NCBI GenBank assembly: GCA_944325075.1
Contig: CALUYU010000017.1
Span: 1-39,135 of the forward strand
Direction: 5' to 3'
Source of the DNA: Candidatus Gastranaerophilales bacterium
Lineage (GTDB): Bacteria; Cyanobacteriota; Vampirovibrionia; Gastranaerophilales; Gastranaerophilaceae
DNA length: 39,135 nucleotides
Shown here: positions 9,971-18,318 of the stretch, piece by piece
Numbering within the stretch: position 1 is the stretch's first letter
Layout: each line of letters starts with the position of its first letter
The notes under the pieces: model-generated
What the model was told of the DNA's origin: nothing
What the model saw: only the letters and a program-made list of their open reading frames with translations
Database searches by the model: none
Made by a program: the position numbers and the translations under genes

Positions 9971-10585
9971 ATGAAAAAAATATTATTAGCAATATTTATG
10001 TTCTGGTTTACAATCATGCCTGCCTGCGCAATTGTAGAAGAAGTCATGGACGGATCAAAAGTATATTATTCACCGTCCGAAAAACTTTGGACAAAGGCCA
10101 GAGGTTTATTTGAGGATAAGATAACTTATACAAAACATACCTCACCGGGAACCGGCTCCTATTCAGAATATTACTTGGATAACCAGAACGAACCGGAATT
10201 TGTATTAAGTTCAAATTATGAATTTGTAAGAAACGGACAACTTATTGCGGTTATAAATAAAAGTTTAAAATTTGCCGAAGTTATAAATAACAACGGCAAA
10301 ATACAAGAAAAAGAATTAAACAAAAAAGATGTACAAAAATTATTTCCGTATGTAAAAATTATTAAACTTTCGTCTTTCAGAAACCGCGAAAAAACTCTCA
10401 GAATTTCCAAGTTTCCACAGCAATATCTGCTGTTAAATGATACTAAAAAAGACTTCCATAAATACTCTTTTTCTCCATACAATACTGATACGCCTTATAT
10501 AAAAGCAATTTTTAGAATTAACGGAAAAGGTATCATTACTTTTTCACATTATGGCAACGATACATATAAAATTATTGTAAAATAA
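9971..10585 (+). CDS. Secreted protein of unknown function
   Basis: 204 residues with a clear signal peptide (MKKILLAIFMFWFTIMPACA, cleavage after ACA at about residue 20). The mature protein is beta-rich with many Tyr, Phe and Lys and no cysteines, suggesting a small periplasmic or surface domain. AAAGGAG lies 9 nt before the ATG. No family is recognised. It is monocistronic, and its stop lies 2 nt from the convergent HTH gene's stop. Confidence 0.75.
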   Translation: MKKILLAIFMFWFTIMPACAIVEEVMDGSKVYYSPSEKLWTKARGLFEDKITYTKHTSPGTGSYSEYYLDNQNEPEFVLSSNYEFVRNGQLIAVINKSLKFAEVINNNGKIQEKELNKKDVQKLFPYVKIIKLSSFRNREKTLRISKFPQQYLLLNDTKKDFHKYSFSPYNTDTPYIKAIFRINGKGIITFSHYGNDTYKIIVK

Positions 10586-10587
10586 TT

Positions 10588-10797
10588 TTATTTCTTATGT
10601 AAAACAAGTTCATATCCGAGAAAATCCACGATTTCCTGAACTGTTTGAAATCGTATGCGTTTTTGGTTAAAAGCATACGACAAACCGCTTTCCGCCGGGA
10701 TATCATAGCCTGCATCCCTCATCTTTCGTGCAAGCTTGCGCATGGAAAGCCCCTGTCTTAATAAAAGTATTTGTATTTCTTCCTTAATATCCAACAT
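10588..10797 (-). CDS. Small helix-turn-helix protein (XRE-like)
   Basis: 69 residues that fit a minimal Cro/C1-type fold: KEEIQILLLRQGLSMRKLARKM (helices 1-2), a recognition region at about 35-48, then TVQEIVDFLGYEL as the last helix. The family pattern ends with a conserved F-LGY-L block, as here. It is probably a DNA-binding regulator; the target is unknown and no partner gene is adjacent. There is no Shine-Dalgarno site, and a plausible promoter ends 6 nt before the ATG (10804-10832). Confidence 0.75.
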   Translation of the reverse strand: MLDIKEEIQILLLRQGLSMRKLARKMRDAGYDIPAESGLSYAFNQKRIRFQTVQEIVDFLGYELVLHKK

Positions 10798-10803
10798 ACT
10801 AAA

Positions 10804-10832
10804 AGTTTACTTCTATTTTTTGTTAAAGACAA
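10804..10832 (-). promoter_or_regulatory. Putative leaderless promoter of the HTH gene
   Basis: TTGTCT (10832-10827), a 17-nt spacer, TAAACT (10809-10804), then 6 nt to ATG 10797. It has the same -10 sequence and spacing as the trmFO promoter. Confidence 0.45.
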
Positions 10833-10923
10833 AAGTTTTCTATATTACCGCTAATGCTGAACAATTTACGAAAATAAAGCTCAATTGTTAAGAGTATCGT
10901 TGGACATATAATGCCTTAAACAT

Positions 10924-12894
10924 TTATATGCAAAGATATCTCTTTAATAACTCAAGCTTTTCCTCCGGAGTAGTCTTTTTGTAATTTATACCTGAGGCAA
11001 TAATAGGATGGCGGTATTCTCGGTTATTAATTGACCTGGCATCAACAATAGGGGCAGGCGGAAGAATTGACCATTTATATACCGCAAACGACATCCGTCT
11101 GAAGAACTTTTCCAGCCATTCCTGTTTTTGTTCTTTTGAAACAGATGCTTTTTTCTCATAAAGAAATTCGACATTAATCATATCATTTATAGATTGATGT
11201 AAATTTTCAACGCGCCATATAACTTCATCAAGGAATTCATACGGCATAAGTGCTTCCTCCGCAAGAAGCGGTTTTCCTGTCTTGGGGTTAATCGCAAGCT
11301 CTGCTCCGGGACGCTTTTCAATAATTGATGCCGGAATAGCGTTTTTAACATCACGGTTTTCATTAAGCCATTTTGCAAGTGCAAAAAGTTTAGTCTTAGT
11401 TACATCCGCAATAGGTGCAAATCCGCCAGACATGTCACCATTTATGGTTGCATATCCCATGTATACCTCTGATTTATCAGAAGTTGCAATTGACAGACAA
11501 GACTCAAACTCATTTGCAACCCCCCACAAAATAGTGGCTCGTGCTCTGGCCTGAATATTATCATTTGTATAAGAATTTTTATATCTGCAATTCCATTTAT
11601 CATTCATTTCACTGAATAAAGCGTCGAACTTGCCTCTTGTAACATCAAACATATCTTTAATAGGAACTTCGATAAAATTTATCCCTAAATTATCTGCAAG
11701 AGTTTTAGCATCATTTTTGCTTTCCGCACTTGTAATTCTGGAAGGCATGCTCACTCCGAATACATTATGGGCACCAAGCGCGTCGGCAAGTAATACTGCA
11801 CAAATTGTAGAATCCAGTCCGCCGGAAAGGCCTAAAACAGCCCGTTTAAATCCGGTTTTCTTAAAATAATCCCTGATTGATTGGGCAATAGTCTTATAAG
11901 TTCTCTCAAGATCAGGTTCATGATCAAGACTAAAAGCTTTTTGGGAATTTAAAGTTTTTTCTAAGCCCTTAGGCAAAGGATATATTAACCCGTTTTTATC
12001 ATCCAAATCAACAATGAAAAACTGTTCTTCATAAGATTTTGCCATAGCAATGAGCCGGCCGTTTTCATCATAAACACGGCTTGCGCCTTCAAATGACAAA
12101 CATTCTCCCGAGCCGACCTGATTAACATATACAATCGGAGTATTGTGTTTTCGGGCTGCAAAAGATAACATGTTATGTTTCAGCTGCTCTTTCTTTGCAC
12201 GTGTAATTGAGGCGGAACAGTTTATAATAAAATCAGGACTCTGCTCTTTTACTAAAACTTCTACCGGGTCTGTTGAATATAGATTTTTATCAAAGAAATC
12301 GAAATCATTCCAGCCGTCTTCACATACAACAATACCGGCTCGTTTTGAACCTATGCTTGTAATTCTTGAAGAACTGTTTACATCAGAAGGCTCAAAATGT
12401 CTGTAATCATTAAATTCCGCATATGTAGGCAGTAAACTTTTGCGAACAATGGTTTCTATTTTCCCATCAGCCAGAACTGCAACGGAATTATAATAATTTT
12501 TACCTTTCTTTTCTTTATTAAACTCGGCAAAACCAATTATAATTTTTGTTTTTCCACTTAACTTTGCAAGCGCCTCAAGCCACTCATTGCACTCCTCAAC
12601 TACAATAGGAAAACGATCAATAAAATCTCCTATTGGATAGCCGATTAAGAACATTTCCGGGAAAATAACCGCCTTTAAGCTTAAAAGATTAGCCCATTCA
12701 ATCCATTTTTGAGCTTTTAGGGCGTTATATTTGACATTTCCGGAAATAGGATTTGCCTGGGCCAGAACAATCATGTTTTCAGGCAGTAATTTTTTATATT
12801 TATCTGCTATCTCTTTTCGTTCTTCCGGCTTGTAAATATCATTTTGTAAATCTTTATCAATTAAATCAACTAATTTTTCTATTACTTCATTCAT
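10924..12894 (-). CDS. nadE: Glutamine-dependent NAD+ synthetase
   Basis: Makes NAD+ from deamido-NAD+, ATP and glutamine. The 656 residues comprise an N-terminal nitrilase-type glutaminase domain (about 40-310) with triad E80 (FPE), K152 (VRKSLLP), C191 (VVCEDGW), and a C-terminal synthetase with the PP-loop SGGLDS at 357-362. The start at 12894 follows AGGAAGAG; a longer reading frame back to 13065 would run through the promoter of the divergent GNAT gene and add a hydrophobic, untypical extension. A 40-residue helical lead precedes the usual nitrilase start. Confidence 0.95.
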   Translation of the reverse strand: MNEVIEKLVDLIDKDLQNDIYKPEERKEIADKYKKLLPENMIVLAQANPISGNVKYNALKAQKWIEWANLLSLKAVIFPEMFLIGYPIGDFIDRFPIVVEECNEWLEALAKLSGKTKIIIGFAEFNKEKKGKNYYNSVAVLADGKIETIVRKSLLPTYAEFNDYRHFEPSDVNSSSRITSIGSKRAGIVVCEDGWNDFDFFDKNLYSTDPVEVLVKEQSPDFIINCSASITRAKKEQLKHNMLSFAARKHNTPIVYVNQVGSGECLSFEGASRVYDENGRLIAMAKSYEEQFFIVDLDDKNGLIYPLPKGLEKTLNSQKAFSLDHEPDLERTYKTIAQSIRDYFKKTGFKRAVLGLSGGLDSTICAVLLADALGAHNVFGVSMPSRITSAESKNDAKTLADNLGINFIEVPIKDMFDVTRGKFDALFSEMNDKWNCRYKNSYTNDNIQARARATILWGVANEFESCLSIATSDKSEVYMGYATINGDMSGGFAPIADVTKTKLFALAKWLNENRDVKNAIPASIIEKRPGAELAINPKTGKPLLAEEALMPYEFLDEVIWRVENLHQSINDMINVEFLYEKKASVSKEQKQEWLEKFFRRMSFAVYKWSILPPAPIVDARSINNREYRHPIIASGINYKKTTPEEKLELLKRYLCI

Positions 12895-12942
12895 GTTCGT
12901 CTCTTCCTGATTTTTGTATTTATATTTTATCATGAAAAATTG

Positions 12943-12951
12943 TGATATAAT
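12943..12951 (+). promoter_or_regulatory. Extended -10 of the GNAT gene, leaderless
   Basis: TGATATAAT (TGn plus TATAAT at 12946-12951) lies 6 nt before ATG 12958. No clear -35 is seen, as is usual for extended -10 promoters. Confidence 0.6.
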
Positions 12952-12957
12952 AAAGCT

Positions 12958-13452
12958 ATGACAATCGGTTTTATAGAAGTAAAAGATCAAGAGATAAAAA
13001 TACTGGCAAAACTTGCCCATGATATATGGAATGAATATTGGACGGTAATACTTTCCCGGAACCAAATCGATTATATGGTTGAAAAATTCCAGTCAGAAAA
13101 GGCAATAAGAAAACAGTATAAAGAAGAAAATTATAAATATTATTTTATAACTGATAACGGCAACAATATCGGATATTTTGGTATTTCGGATTACCCTGAA
13201 TACTTGTTTTTATCAAAATTATATATATCAAAAGACTTTCGCCATATGGGAATAGGGGAAAAAGCTTTTGACAAAATAAAAAACATAGCAAAAGAAAAAG
13301 GTTATAAAGAAATTCAGCTTACCGTAAACAAATACAACGAAAATACAATTAAAGCCTACAAAAAATGGGGGCTCAGTGTAATTGATTCAGTTGTAACAGA
13401 TATAGGCCAAGGCTATGTTATGGACGATTACATAATGAGTTATAAACTCTGA
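12958..13452 (+). CDS. GNAT family N-acetyltransferase
   Basis: 164 residues with a GCN5-type fold. The acetyl-CoA pyrophosphate loop RHMGIG lies at 95-100 after the beta4 strand FLSKLYIS, and the late motif IKAYKKWGLSVIDSV is typical of this fold. The acceptor (protein, amine or antibiotic) cannot be told from sequence. The gene is divergent from nadE and has no Shine-Dalgarno site; the -10 box is 6 nt before the ATG. Its stop is 1 nt from the convergent downstream gene's stop. Confidence 0.9.
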   Translation: MTIGFIEVKDQEIKILAKLAHDIWNEYWTVILSRNQIDYMVEKFQSEKAIRKQYKEENYKYYFITDNGNNIGYFGISDYPEYLFLSKLYISKDFRHMGIGEKAFDKIKNIAKEKGYKEIQLTVNKYNENTIKAYKKWGLSVIDSVVTDIGQGYVMDDYIMSYKL

Positions 13453-13453
13453 T

Positions 13454-13966
13454 TTAATCCGATGCCTCCGGGAGATTTATAATTGAAGGGTCATGCTCAG
13501 AAATAATCTTATCAATCTCGTCCCTGGCCTCAAGTTTGGATGCCAAATCTTTTTTTTCTATATTATATTTCCTGCAAAGTTTTTCGTAATAATACAACTG
13601 TTTTGAGGTTGGCGCCTCCTTTGACATCCTGACTTCACGCAGAAAAATACGTTTCTTCTTTTCAAATTCCTTTTGTGCTTTTAAAAGAGGTTCCTGCTTC
13701 TTTTTATAATCATAATACTTCCTGCACTCGTTAATATATAATTCCGTATCATTTAAAAAATCTTTATTATTTATAATATCACTCAAAAATTCAAACCTTG
13801 AGGCATTAATTTCCAGATAATAAGTTTCATCTTCAATAAATTTTTTAAGTAAATCGCCAGCACTTAAATCCGGAGATTTTTTCACTAAAGCCCTTAAAAA
13901 ATTACATAAAGCAGATTTTTGATTTTTAGTCAAATATAAATAAACTTGTTTTTTTACATCATACAT
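13454..13966 (-). CDS. Hypothetical coiled-coil protein
   Basis: 170 residues, mostly helical, with a Lys/Glu-rich coiled coil at about 85-115. The C-terminal stretch PTSKQLYYYEKLCRKYNIEKKD resembles short 'P-T-KQ--Y---L----I' segments found at the ends of some phage and helicase-associated proteins, but I cannot assign a family. No signal peptide or membrane segment. It is alone on its strand and convergent with the GNAT gene. Confidence 0.7.
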   Translation of the reverse strand: MYDVKKQVYLYLTKNQKSALCNFLRALVKKSPDLSAGDLLKKFIEDETYYLEINASRFEFLSDIINNKDFLNDTELYINECRKYYDYKKKQEPLLKAQKEFEKKKRIFLREVRMSKEAPTSKQLYYYEKLCRKYNIEKKDLASKLEARDEIDKIISEHDPSIINLPEASD

Positions 13967-14004
13967 ATCAATATTTTAGCATAATTAAATACTTCAGAGG
14001 CTTT

Positions 14005-14019
14005 TTTACAAAATGTAAA
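14005..14019 (+). promoter_or_regulatory. TTTACA-AAA-TGTAAA inverted repeat
   Basis: A 6-bp palindrome with a 3-nt spacer, 66 nt before the DUF47 start. It uses the same TGTAAA half-site as the direct repeats at 147 and 31707. It may be an operator of the phosphate-uptake pair; it does not match the classical Pho box. Confidence 0.35.
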
Positions 14020-14085
14020 TAAATACTTTTAAAACTGCTTACTTTTTTGTATGATTGACGTGTGTATGAAAAGGAGAAAATAAAA

Positions 14086-14727
14086 ATGCCAAAATTTAAT
14101 TTGATGTCGTATATAATGCCTCCGGAAGATAAAATGTTTTTTCAACTGTTTCAGGATAGTGCAGAGATATGCCAGCAGTCAGCAAGATTATATGATGAAG
14201 TTATGCATACCAAGCTGACGGAAGAACAAAAAGAAAAAGCTCTTAAGTTTAGAAAAAAAGGAAAACTTTCATATAAGCTTGTACTAAAACAATTAAATAA
14301 AAGTTTCATAACCCCGATTGAACGGGAAGATATTCAATATATAGCCTCACAATTAAATAAAATTAATAAAAAAATTATTAAAGCCTGTCTTAACTTAGAT
14401 GTATATCACTTAACAGCATATACAGAAGAGATGAAAGAACAGGCTTTAACTTTGGTTCAGGCAACCGAACAAATGGGAGAAATTATAAAAAAATTCAAAA
14501 AAGTTTCTGATGTTGAAGACATAACTAAAACGAATATTGCAATGAAAGAATTGGAAACACATGGCGACGAAATTCACCATAGAGCAATGTATGATCTGTT
14601 CTCAGGTAAATATGAAGCTTTAGATGTTATTAAACTCCGCGACATGTACAAAGAAATTGAAAATGCGCTTGATGCGTGCTTTAATGTTTCGGATACAATC
14701 CTAAATGTTGTTTTAAAACAAAGTTAG
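14086..14727 (+). CDS. DUF47 (PhoU-like) phosphate transport regulator
   Basis: 213 residues with an all-helical PhoU-like fold. It opens with the family-type MPPEDKMFFQLF and contains the METAL-like ELETHGDEIHH at about 160-170 (PhoU-family E-x3-D pattern). In the classical arrangement DUF47 precedes a PiT permease and modulates it. The true start is ATG 14086 after AAGGAG; an upstream in-frame GTG at 14062 is not used. It is co-transcribed with the permease 18 nt downstream. Confidence 0.9.
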   Translation: MPKFNLMSYIMPPEDKMFFQLFQDSAEICQQSARLYDEVMHTKLTEEQKEKALKFRKKGKLSYKLVLKQLNKSFITPIEREDIQYIASQLNKINKKIIKACLNLDVYHLTAYTEEMKEQALTLVQATEQMGEIIKKFKKVSDVEDITKTNIAMKELETHGDEIHHRAMYDLFSGKYEALDVIKLRDMYKEIENALDACFNVSDTILNVVLKQS

Positions 14728-14745
14728 TTCAGGCGGAGAAAATCT

Positions 14746-15762
14746 ATGACAGTAACACTTTTATTATTAATAGCAGTAATAGCTGTAGCGTTAGCTTTTG
14801 AATTTATAAACGGTTTTCACGATTGCGCAAACGCTATTGCAACAGTTGTATCAACTAAAGTACTTTCTCCCAAACAAGCAGTATTATATGGCGCAACATT
14901 AGAGTTTATCGGAGCATTAACCGGAACACACGTTGCTAAAACTATCGGATCAGGAATCGTTAATTCTGATATGGTAACTTTGACGGTAATCTTCTGTGCA
15001 TTGCTGGGAGCCGTAATTTGGAATTTGTTTACCTGGTTCTTAGGATTGCCTTCAAGCTCATCACACGCTTTAATCGGCGGACTGTTGGGAGCCTCAATTG
15101 TAAAGGCAGGAATTAGCTGTGTACATTTTTCAACATTGGTTGATAAAGTTATAATACCTATGTTTGCATCGCCGGTTTTAGGTTTTTGCATGGGTTTTAT
15201 GGTAATGCTTATTATGATAAGAATTCTGTGGAGAACAAACCCGCAGGTTGTAAATAAACGGTTCAGAAAATTACAGTTAATTTCATCAGGATTAATTGCA
15301 CTAAGCCACGGTTCAAATGATGCACAAAAGACAATGGGTATAATAACTCTTGCACTGCTTGCATGCGGATATCTTCAGAAATCACCAACCGGAGACTTTG
15401 ATATTCCAATTGCAGTAATAATTGTATGTGCAATTACAATGGCTGCCGGGACGATGAACGGCGGTTACAAAATTATAAAAACAATGGGGCACAAAATTAT
15501 TAAACTAAAACCGGTTCACGGGTTTGCGGCTGAAACATCTGCGGCCTCACTAATTTTATTGGCCTCACATTTTGGTATTCCGCTTAGTACAACCCACATT
15601 GTATCAACGGCGATTATGGGAGTAGGCTCAACACTTCATGCCCATGCTGTTAAGTGGAGAATTGTAGGAAATATCGTGACTGCCTGGGTTCTTACAATTC
15701 CGGCCTGCATGATATTATCTGCAACAATATATTTTATAATTTATCACTTAATAGTAAAATAG
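14746..15762 (+). CDS. pit: PiT family inorganic phosphate transporter
   Basis: 338-residue inner-membrane permease. Both halves of the PiT signature are present: GFHDCANAIATVVSTKVLSP near the N-terminus and ALSHGSNDAQKTMGII at about 180-195. Each half also carries the LPSSSSHALIGGL- and PLSTTHIV-type motif. It probably moves metal-phosphate with protons or Na+. GGCGGAG precedes the ATG. It forms a two-gene unit with the DUF47 regulator. Confidence 0.95.
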   Translation: MTVTLLLLIAVIAVALAFEFINGFHDCANAIATVVSTKVLSPKQAVLYGATLEFIGALTGTHVAKTIGSGIVNSDMVTLTVIFCALLGAVIWNLFTWFLGLPSSSSHALIGGLLGASIVKAGISCVHFSTLVDKVIIPMFASPVLGFCMGFMVMLIMIRILWRTNPQVVNKRFRKLQLISSGLIALSHGSNDAQKTMGIITLALLACGYLQKSPTGDFDIPIAVIIVCAITMAAGTMNGGYKIIKTMGHKIIKLKPVHGFAAETSAASLILLASHFGIPLSTTHIVSTAIMGVGSTLHAHAVKWRIVGNIVTAWVLTIPACMILSATIYFIIYHLIVK

Positions 15763-15841
15763 CAGCAAATACTAACCCCTTTGGGTAATTTGAAGTAAAA
15801 TACTTTTTATTACATAATTAAATTAATAAGGAATTAGGAAA

Positions 15842-16540
15842 ATGTTGAAAAAACTTGTACTGATATTAATGATATTAGCGATCTCTTCCTCAGCTCGGGC
15901 AAACGAAAATATGGCAGCTCTTGAGAATGAAAATTCTATACAAACAAGAATTGATAATATAGGTACAAAATTACTTAATCATAACAAAATTACCAAACGT
16001 GTAGTTTTTACATATACGACTAAGGACAAGAGGCAATTACTCTCGACAGATAAATCATTAACCAAAAGACAAGTAATAATATATGACGGATTATATCAAT
16101 CGGTACAAACAGATGACGAACTTGCAGCAATGCTGGCAAGGGAAATTTCAACAGCAGTAAAATCCTATAGCGGAATATGGGGAGGCTCATTAGATTCTCT
16201 TGAGGTTTATCTCGGGGCAAAAAAATTTGAAACGGTTGCAGATAAAAGAGCAGTCGATTATATGGTAGAGGCAGGTTATAACCCGCTTGCCCTAATAGTT
16301 TTCATAAATAAGACTTGCCCGCAGAAAAAATTTGACCGTTTTTCCAGACACAATTTAACCTCAAAACGACTGGCTCGAATTTATGAATACATAACATACA
16401 AATACCCGCAGTACCTTGAAAATAACGAATATATTAATAATGAATACTATCAAAATTTTCTTCTAACATCATTAGAAAACAGAAAAAAGCTGGAGAACAA
16501 AATTAAAAACAATCTAACAGAGGAAGTGAAATATGAATAA
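15842..16540 (+). CDS. Secreted M48-like protein with a degenerate zinc site
   Basis: 232 residues; signal peptide 1-20, cut after ARA. The layout follows M48 metallopeptidases: YDGLYQSVQTDDELAAMLA leads into the active-site helix, and ETVADKRAVDYMVEAGYNP matches the 'ExxAD...AGYdP' segment. However, HExxH is R100-E101-I-S-T104, so both zinc-binding histidines are gone while the catalytic Glu and the third ligand (E130) remain. It is probably a non-catalytic periplasmic binder or chaperone-like homologue. It overlaps the next gene by 8 nt, so the two are coupled. Confidence 0.8.
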   Translation: MLKKLVLILMILAISSSARANENMAALENENSIQTRIDNIGTKLLNHNKITKRVVFTYTTKDKRQLLSTDKSLTKRQVIIYDGLYQSVQTDDELAAMLAREISTAVKSYSGIWGGSLDSLEVYLGAKKFETVADKRAVDYMVEAGYNPLALIVFINKTCPQKKFDRFSRHNLTSKRLARIYEYITYKYPQYLENNEYINNEYYQNFLLTSLENRKKLENKIKNNLTEEVKYE

Positions 16541-17084
16541 GTTCCCGGTATTTATTTGTATATTTGCAATATTACTCTGTTTTTGCGGCATAAAACCGGT
16601 TCTGGCAGAAGAAAACCAGCTTGCGCAGGGAAACGAAAACATTTTACCATATGATTATTCTGATACAACAAGCGTTCCAATATATGTATCCATAACAGAT
16701 GAAGTTTCTACAAAAAATCATCCGGTAGAAGGCGGAAAACTTCAGTTTAAAGTTAATAAAGACGTATATTATAATAATGAAAAAATTCTCAGCAAAGGAG
16801 AGATTATTTCCGGGCGTATTGAGACAATAATTACGAGCGGAATGAACGGATTTCCGGCGGAAATTATTTTAGACGACTTTGAAATTCCAAACATAAAAAA
16901 CAGCCAGCTGCTGGGGAAATATGTAAAGAAGGGACAAAACAGATGTTTCTGGGTTTATCCGCTTAAATGGGCACTTACTATTATACCTTTTGTAGGGTCA
17001 ACAACTAATTTTATTAAAGGCGGACACGCAAGAATTAAAACAACAGATATAATAACAATACTCTACTATCCTAATTGGCGTTGA
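16533..17084 (+). CDS. Secreted beta-domain protein, paralogue of 38183-38788
   Basis: 183 residues with a signal peptide (about 1-25, cut after VLA). Residues about 45-125 share a pattern with 38183-38788: VST...GG/GS...FKV-KDV...I-SKGE/T-(I/V)S-(R/Q)I...I--DF. A hydrophobic helix lies near 143-155 (ALTIIPFVG). No named family is claimed; the 'value with defaults, then suppressible kG-t-v-G-I' strand pattern recalls VirB10/TrbI-like beta domains. It is coupled to the M48-like gene and has GAGGAAG upstream. Confidence 0.75.
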   Translation: MNKFPVFICIFAILLCFCGIKPVLAEENQLAQGNENILPYDYSDTTSVPIYVSITDEVSTKNHPVEGGKLQFKVNKDVYYNNEKILSKGEIISGRIETIITSGMNGFPAEIILDDFEIPNIKNSQLLGKYVKKGQNRCFWVYPLKWALTIIPFVGSTTNFIKGGHARIKTTDIITILYYPNWR

Positions 17085-17089
17085 GAATA

Positions 17090-17887
17090 TTACTTCAAAT
17101 TTTTCCAGTAATTTTTATCAGTTAAAGCATAATATGTGCAGGCAATTCCATTGATATCAATAGAAGCAGTTTTGGAGCAATAGCGATTAACATCAGTTCT
17201 ATAAGTTCCCGGTGCGCCCACTGGCAAAATCTTACCGTCATCCATCAGCTGAAAAGTAAATAAATCATATCCATACTGATTTGGCCGTTTAGCTGCCCCG
17301 TTAACATCTACAGAAATAAAGACCCGGTGCATATCAGGCGCCGCGTTTTCTATATAAATTATACTTCCGTCAGATAAAATAAATTGTCCATCATCAAACA
17401 TTGCCAAATTAACAAGCGGTAAACCGCTAAATGTTTTATAAATTGATTTACGATTGTCAGCATTTGCAGAATTAGTCATACCACATTCAGGATCATATGA
17501 AGCAGCATCATGACCAACCCCACAATCTTTTATAACCTTAAAATAAGGTATAATATAACCTTTTAATTTTCCTCCAGCAATATTTTCAGGAATTAGCCTT
17601 TCTCCATTTTGCGCCTGATACATATCAAACGCCTGCTGAATTATCGAATAATTTTTCTTTAGGGCGGCCTCAAGTTCCTTATTCCGGGAATTATTAATAA
17701 GTGTTGGTAAAGTCATAGCAGCAACAACTCCGATTATGCCTAGGGTTATAAGAACCTCCGCTAGAGTAAACGCGACCTTGCGAGGCGAGTGGTAGGATGG
17801 TAAAAAAACTTCCGCCAGAGTAAATGCAATTCGACGAGGCGATAAATAGTATGGTGAAAAAAACTCAGCGAGAGTAAACGTGGGGAC
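17090..17887 (-). pseudogene. Type IV pilin-like protein with triplicated leader and no start codon
   Basis: From ATG 17716 the frame gives 208 residues (MTLPTLINNSRNKELEAALKKN...), the body of a pilin-like protein with a C-terminal Gly/Asp-rich globular part. Reading the same frame upstream, still open, gives the usual prepilin leader AFTLAEVLITLGIIGVVAA, which shows the ATG is internal. FTLAE occurs three times, starting at 17878, 17824 and 17770, exactly 54 nt apart, each followed by F/L-rich and SPR(R/K) linkers. The frame closes at a TAA at 17890-17888 with no ATG, GTG or TTG between. That stop lies inside a dispersed hairpin repeat. The original start seems to have been displaced, so the gene is probably broken, unless ATT at about 17830 is used. 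Confidence 0.7.
17716..17878 (-). repeat. 54-bp tandem triplication of prepilin leader
   Basis: Three imperfect 54-nt units each encode FTLAE-(V/F), a Pro-Tyr/His segment and SPR(R/K)(I/V)A. Codon differences between the units show they are not a fresh duplication. Confidence 0.8.
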
Positions 17888-17927
17888 TTAGTCCCCTCTT
17901 ACATGACGCGTCGCTGTCCGAGATGCA
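17882..17927. repeat. GGGGAC hairpin repeat, copy 1
   Basis: GGGGAC-TTA-GTCCCC followed by CTCTTACATGACGC and CGCTGTCCG. Copy 2 at 18400-18445 has GGGGGC-GTA-GCCCCC with the same flank, a compensated base-pair change. This copy ends the open frame of the pilin-like gene. Confidence 0.7.
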
Positions 17928-18030
17928 TAAGAAATAGCTTTTTGTATGTTGGGGTTTCTACCCCAACATAATTTCATTGTTGGGCTGAAAGCCCAACCTA
18001 CTTTATCTAATACTTCTTTCCATGATACAG

Positions 18031-18145
18031 TACAGATGGTCGCACATTTTTGACGGTGGCTAGATCCTGAAATACTCTGCGAGCACCCTCCCTTGTAAGC
18101 CTCCTTTTCGTCGGAAACTAGAGGAGCTGCGAGTTCAGGATGACA
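18031..18145. repeat. Repeat family B, long form, copy 1
   Basis: ACAGATGGTCG...GATCCTGAAA, an about 58-nt insert bounded by CTGCGAG direct repeats, then GAGTTCAGGATGACA. The long form recurs at 19064-19178; the short form, without the insert, is at 18721-18777. Confidence 0.8.
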
Positions 18146-18305
18146 TAGAGAATTTTTTATCAACCTTTTCTCTATGTGGCCCACACAGTTCAATGTAGGT
18201 TGGGGTTTCACCCCAACATAATATTTATTTTCGTTTGATACAGAAAACTTTGTTTTTGAGAAAGATAATTTTGACCAAAGCCCTTCTCTCCCTTGAGGTT
18301 CGTTA

Positions 18306-18318
18306 CCCCCCCCCCCCC
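18306..18318 (+). repeat. Poly-C tract (13 C)
   Basis: Thirteen C directly after CCCTTGAGGTTCGTTA. The related copy at about 38893-38930 has CCTCC at this point, so the tract grew inside a repeat. It is not in a credible gene. Confidence 0.8.

Noticed and set aside
12895..13065. 57-residue N-terminal extension of NAD synthetase
   Set aside because: It overlaps the divergent GNAT gene and its promoter; AGGAAGAG before ATG 12894 fits better.
14005..14019. Pho box
   Set aside because: The palindrome does not match the CTGTCAT-type direct repeats, so it was kept only as an unnamed motif.
17888..18211. Minus-strand open frame of 107 codons
   Set aside because: It consists of repeat modules (hairpins and family B) with no protein-like pattern.
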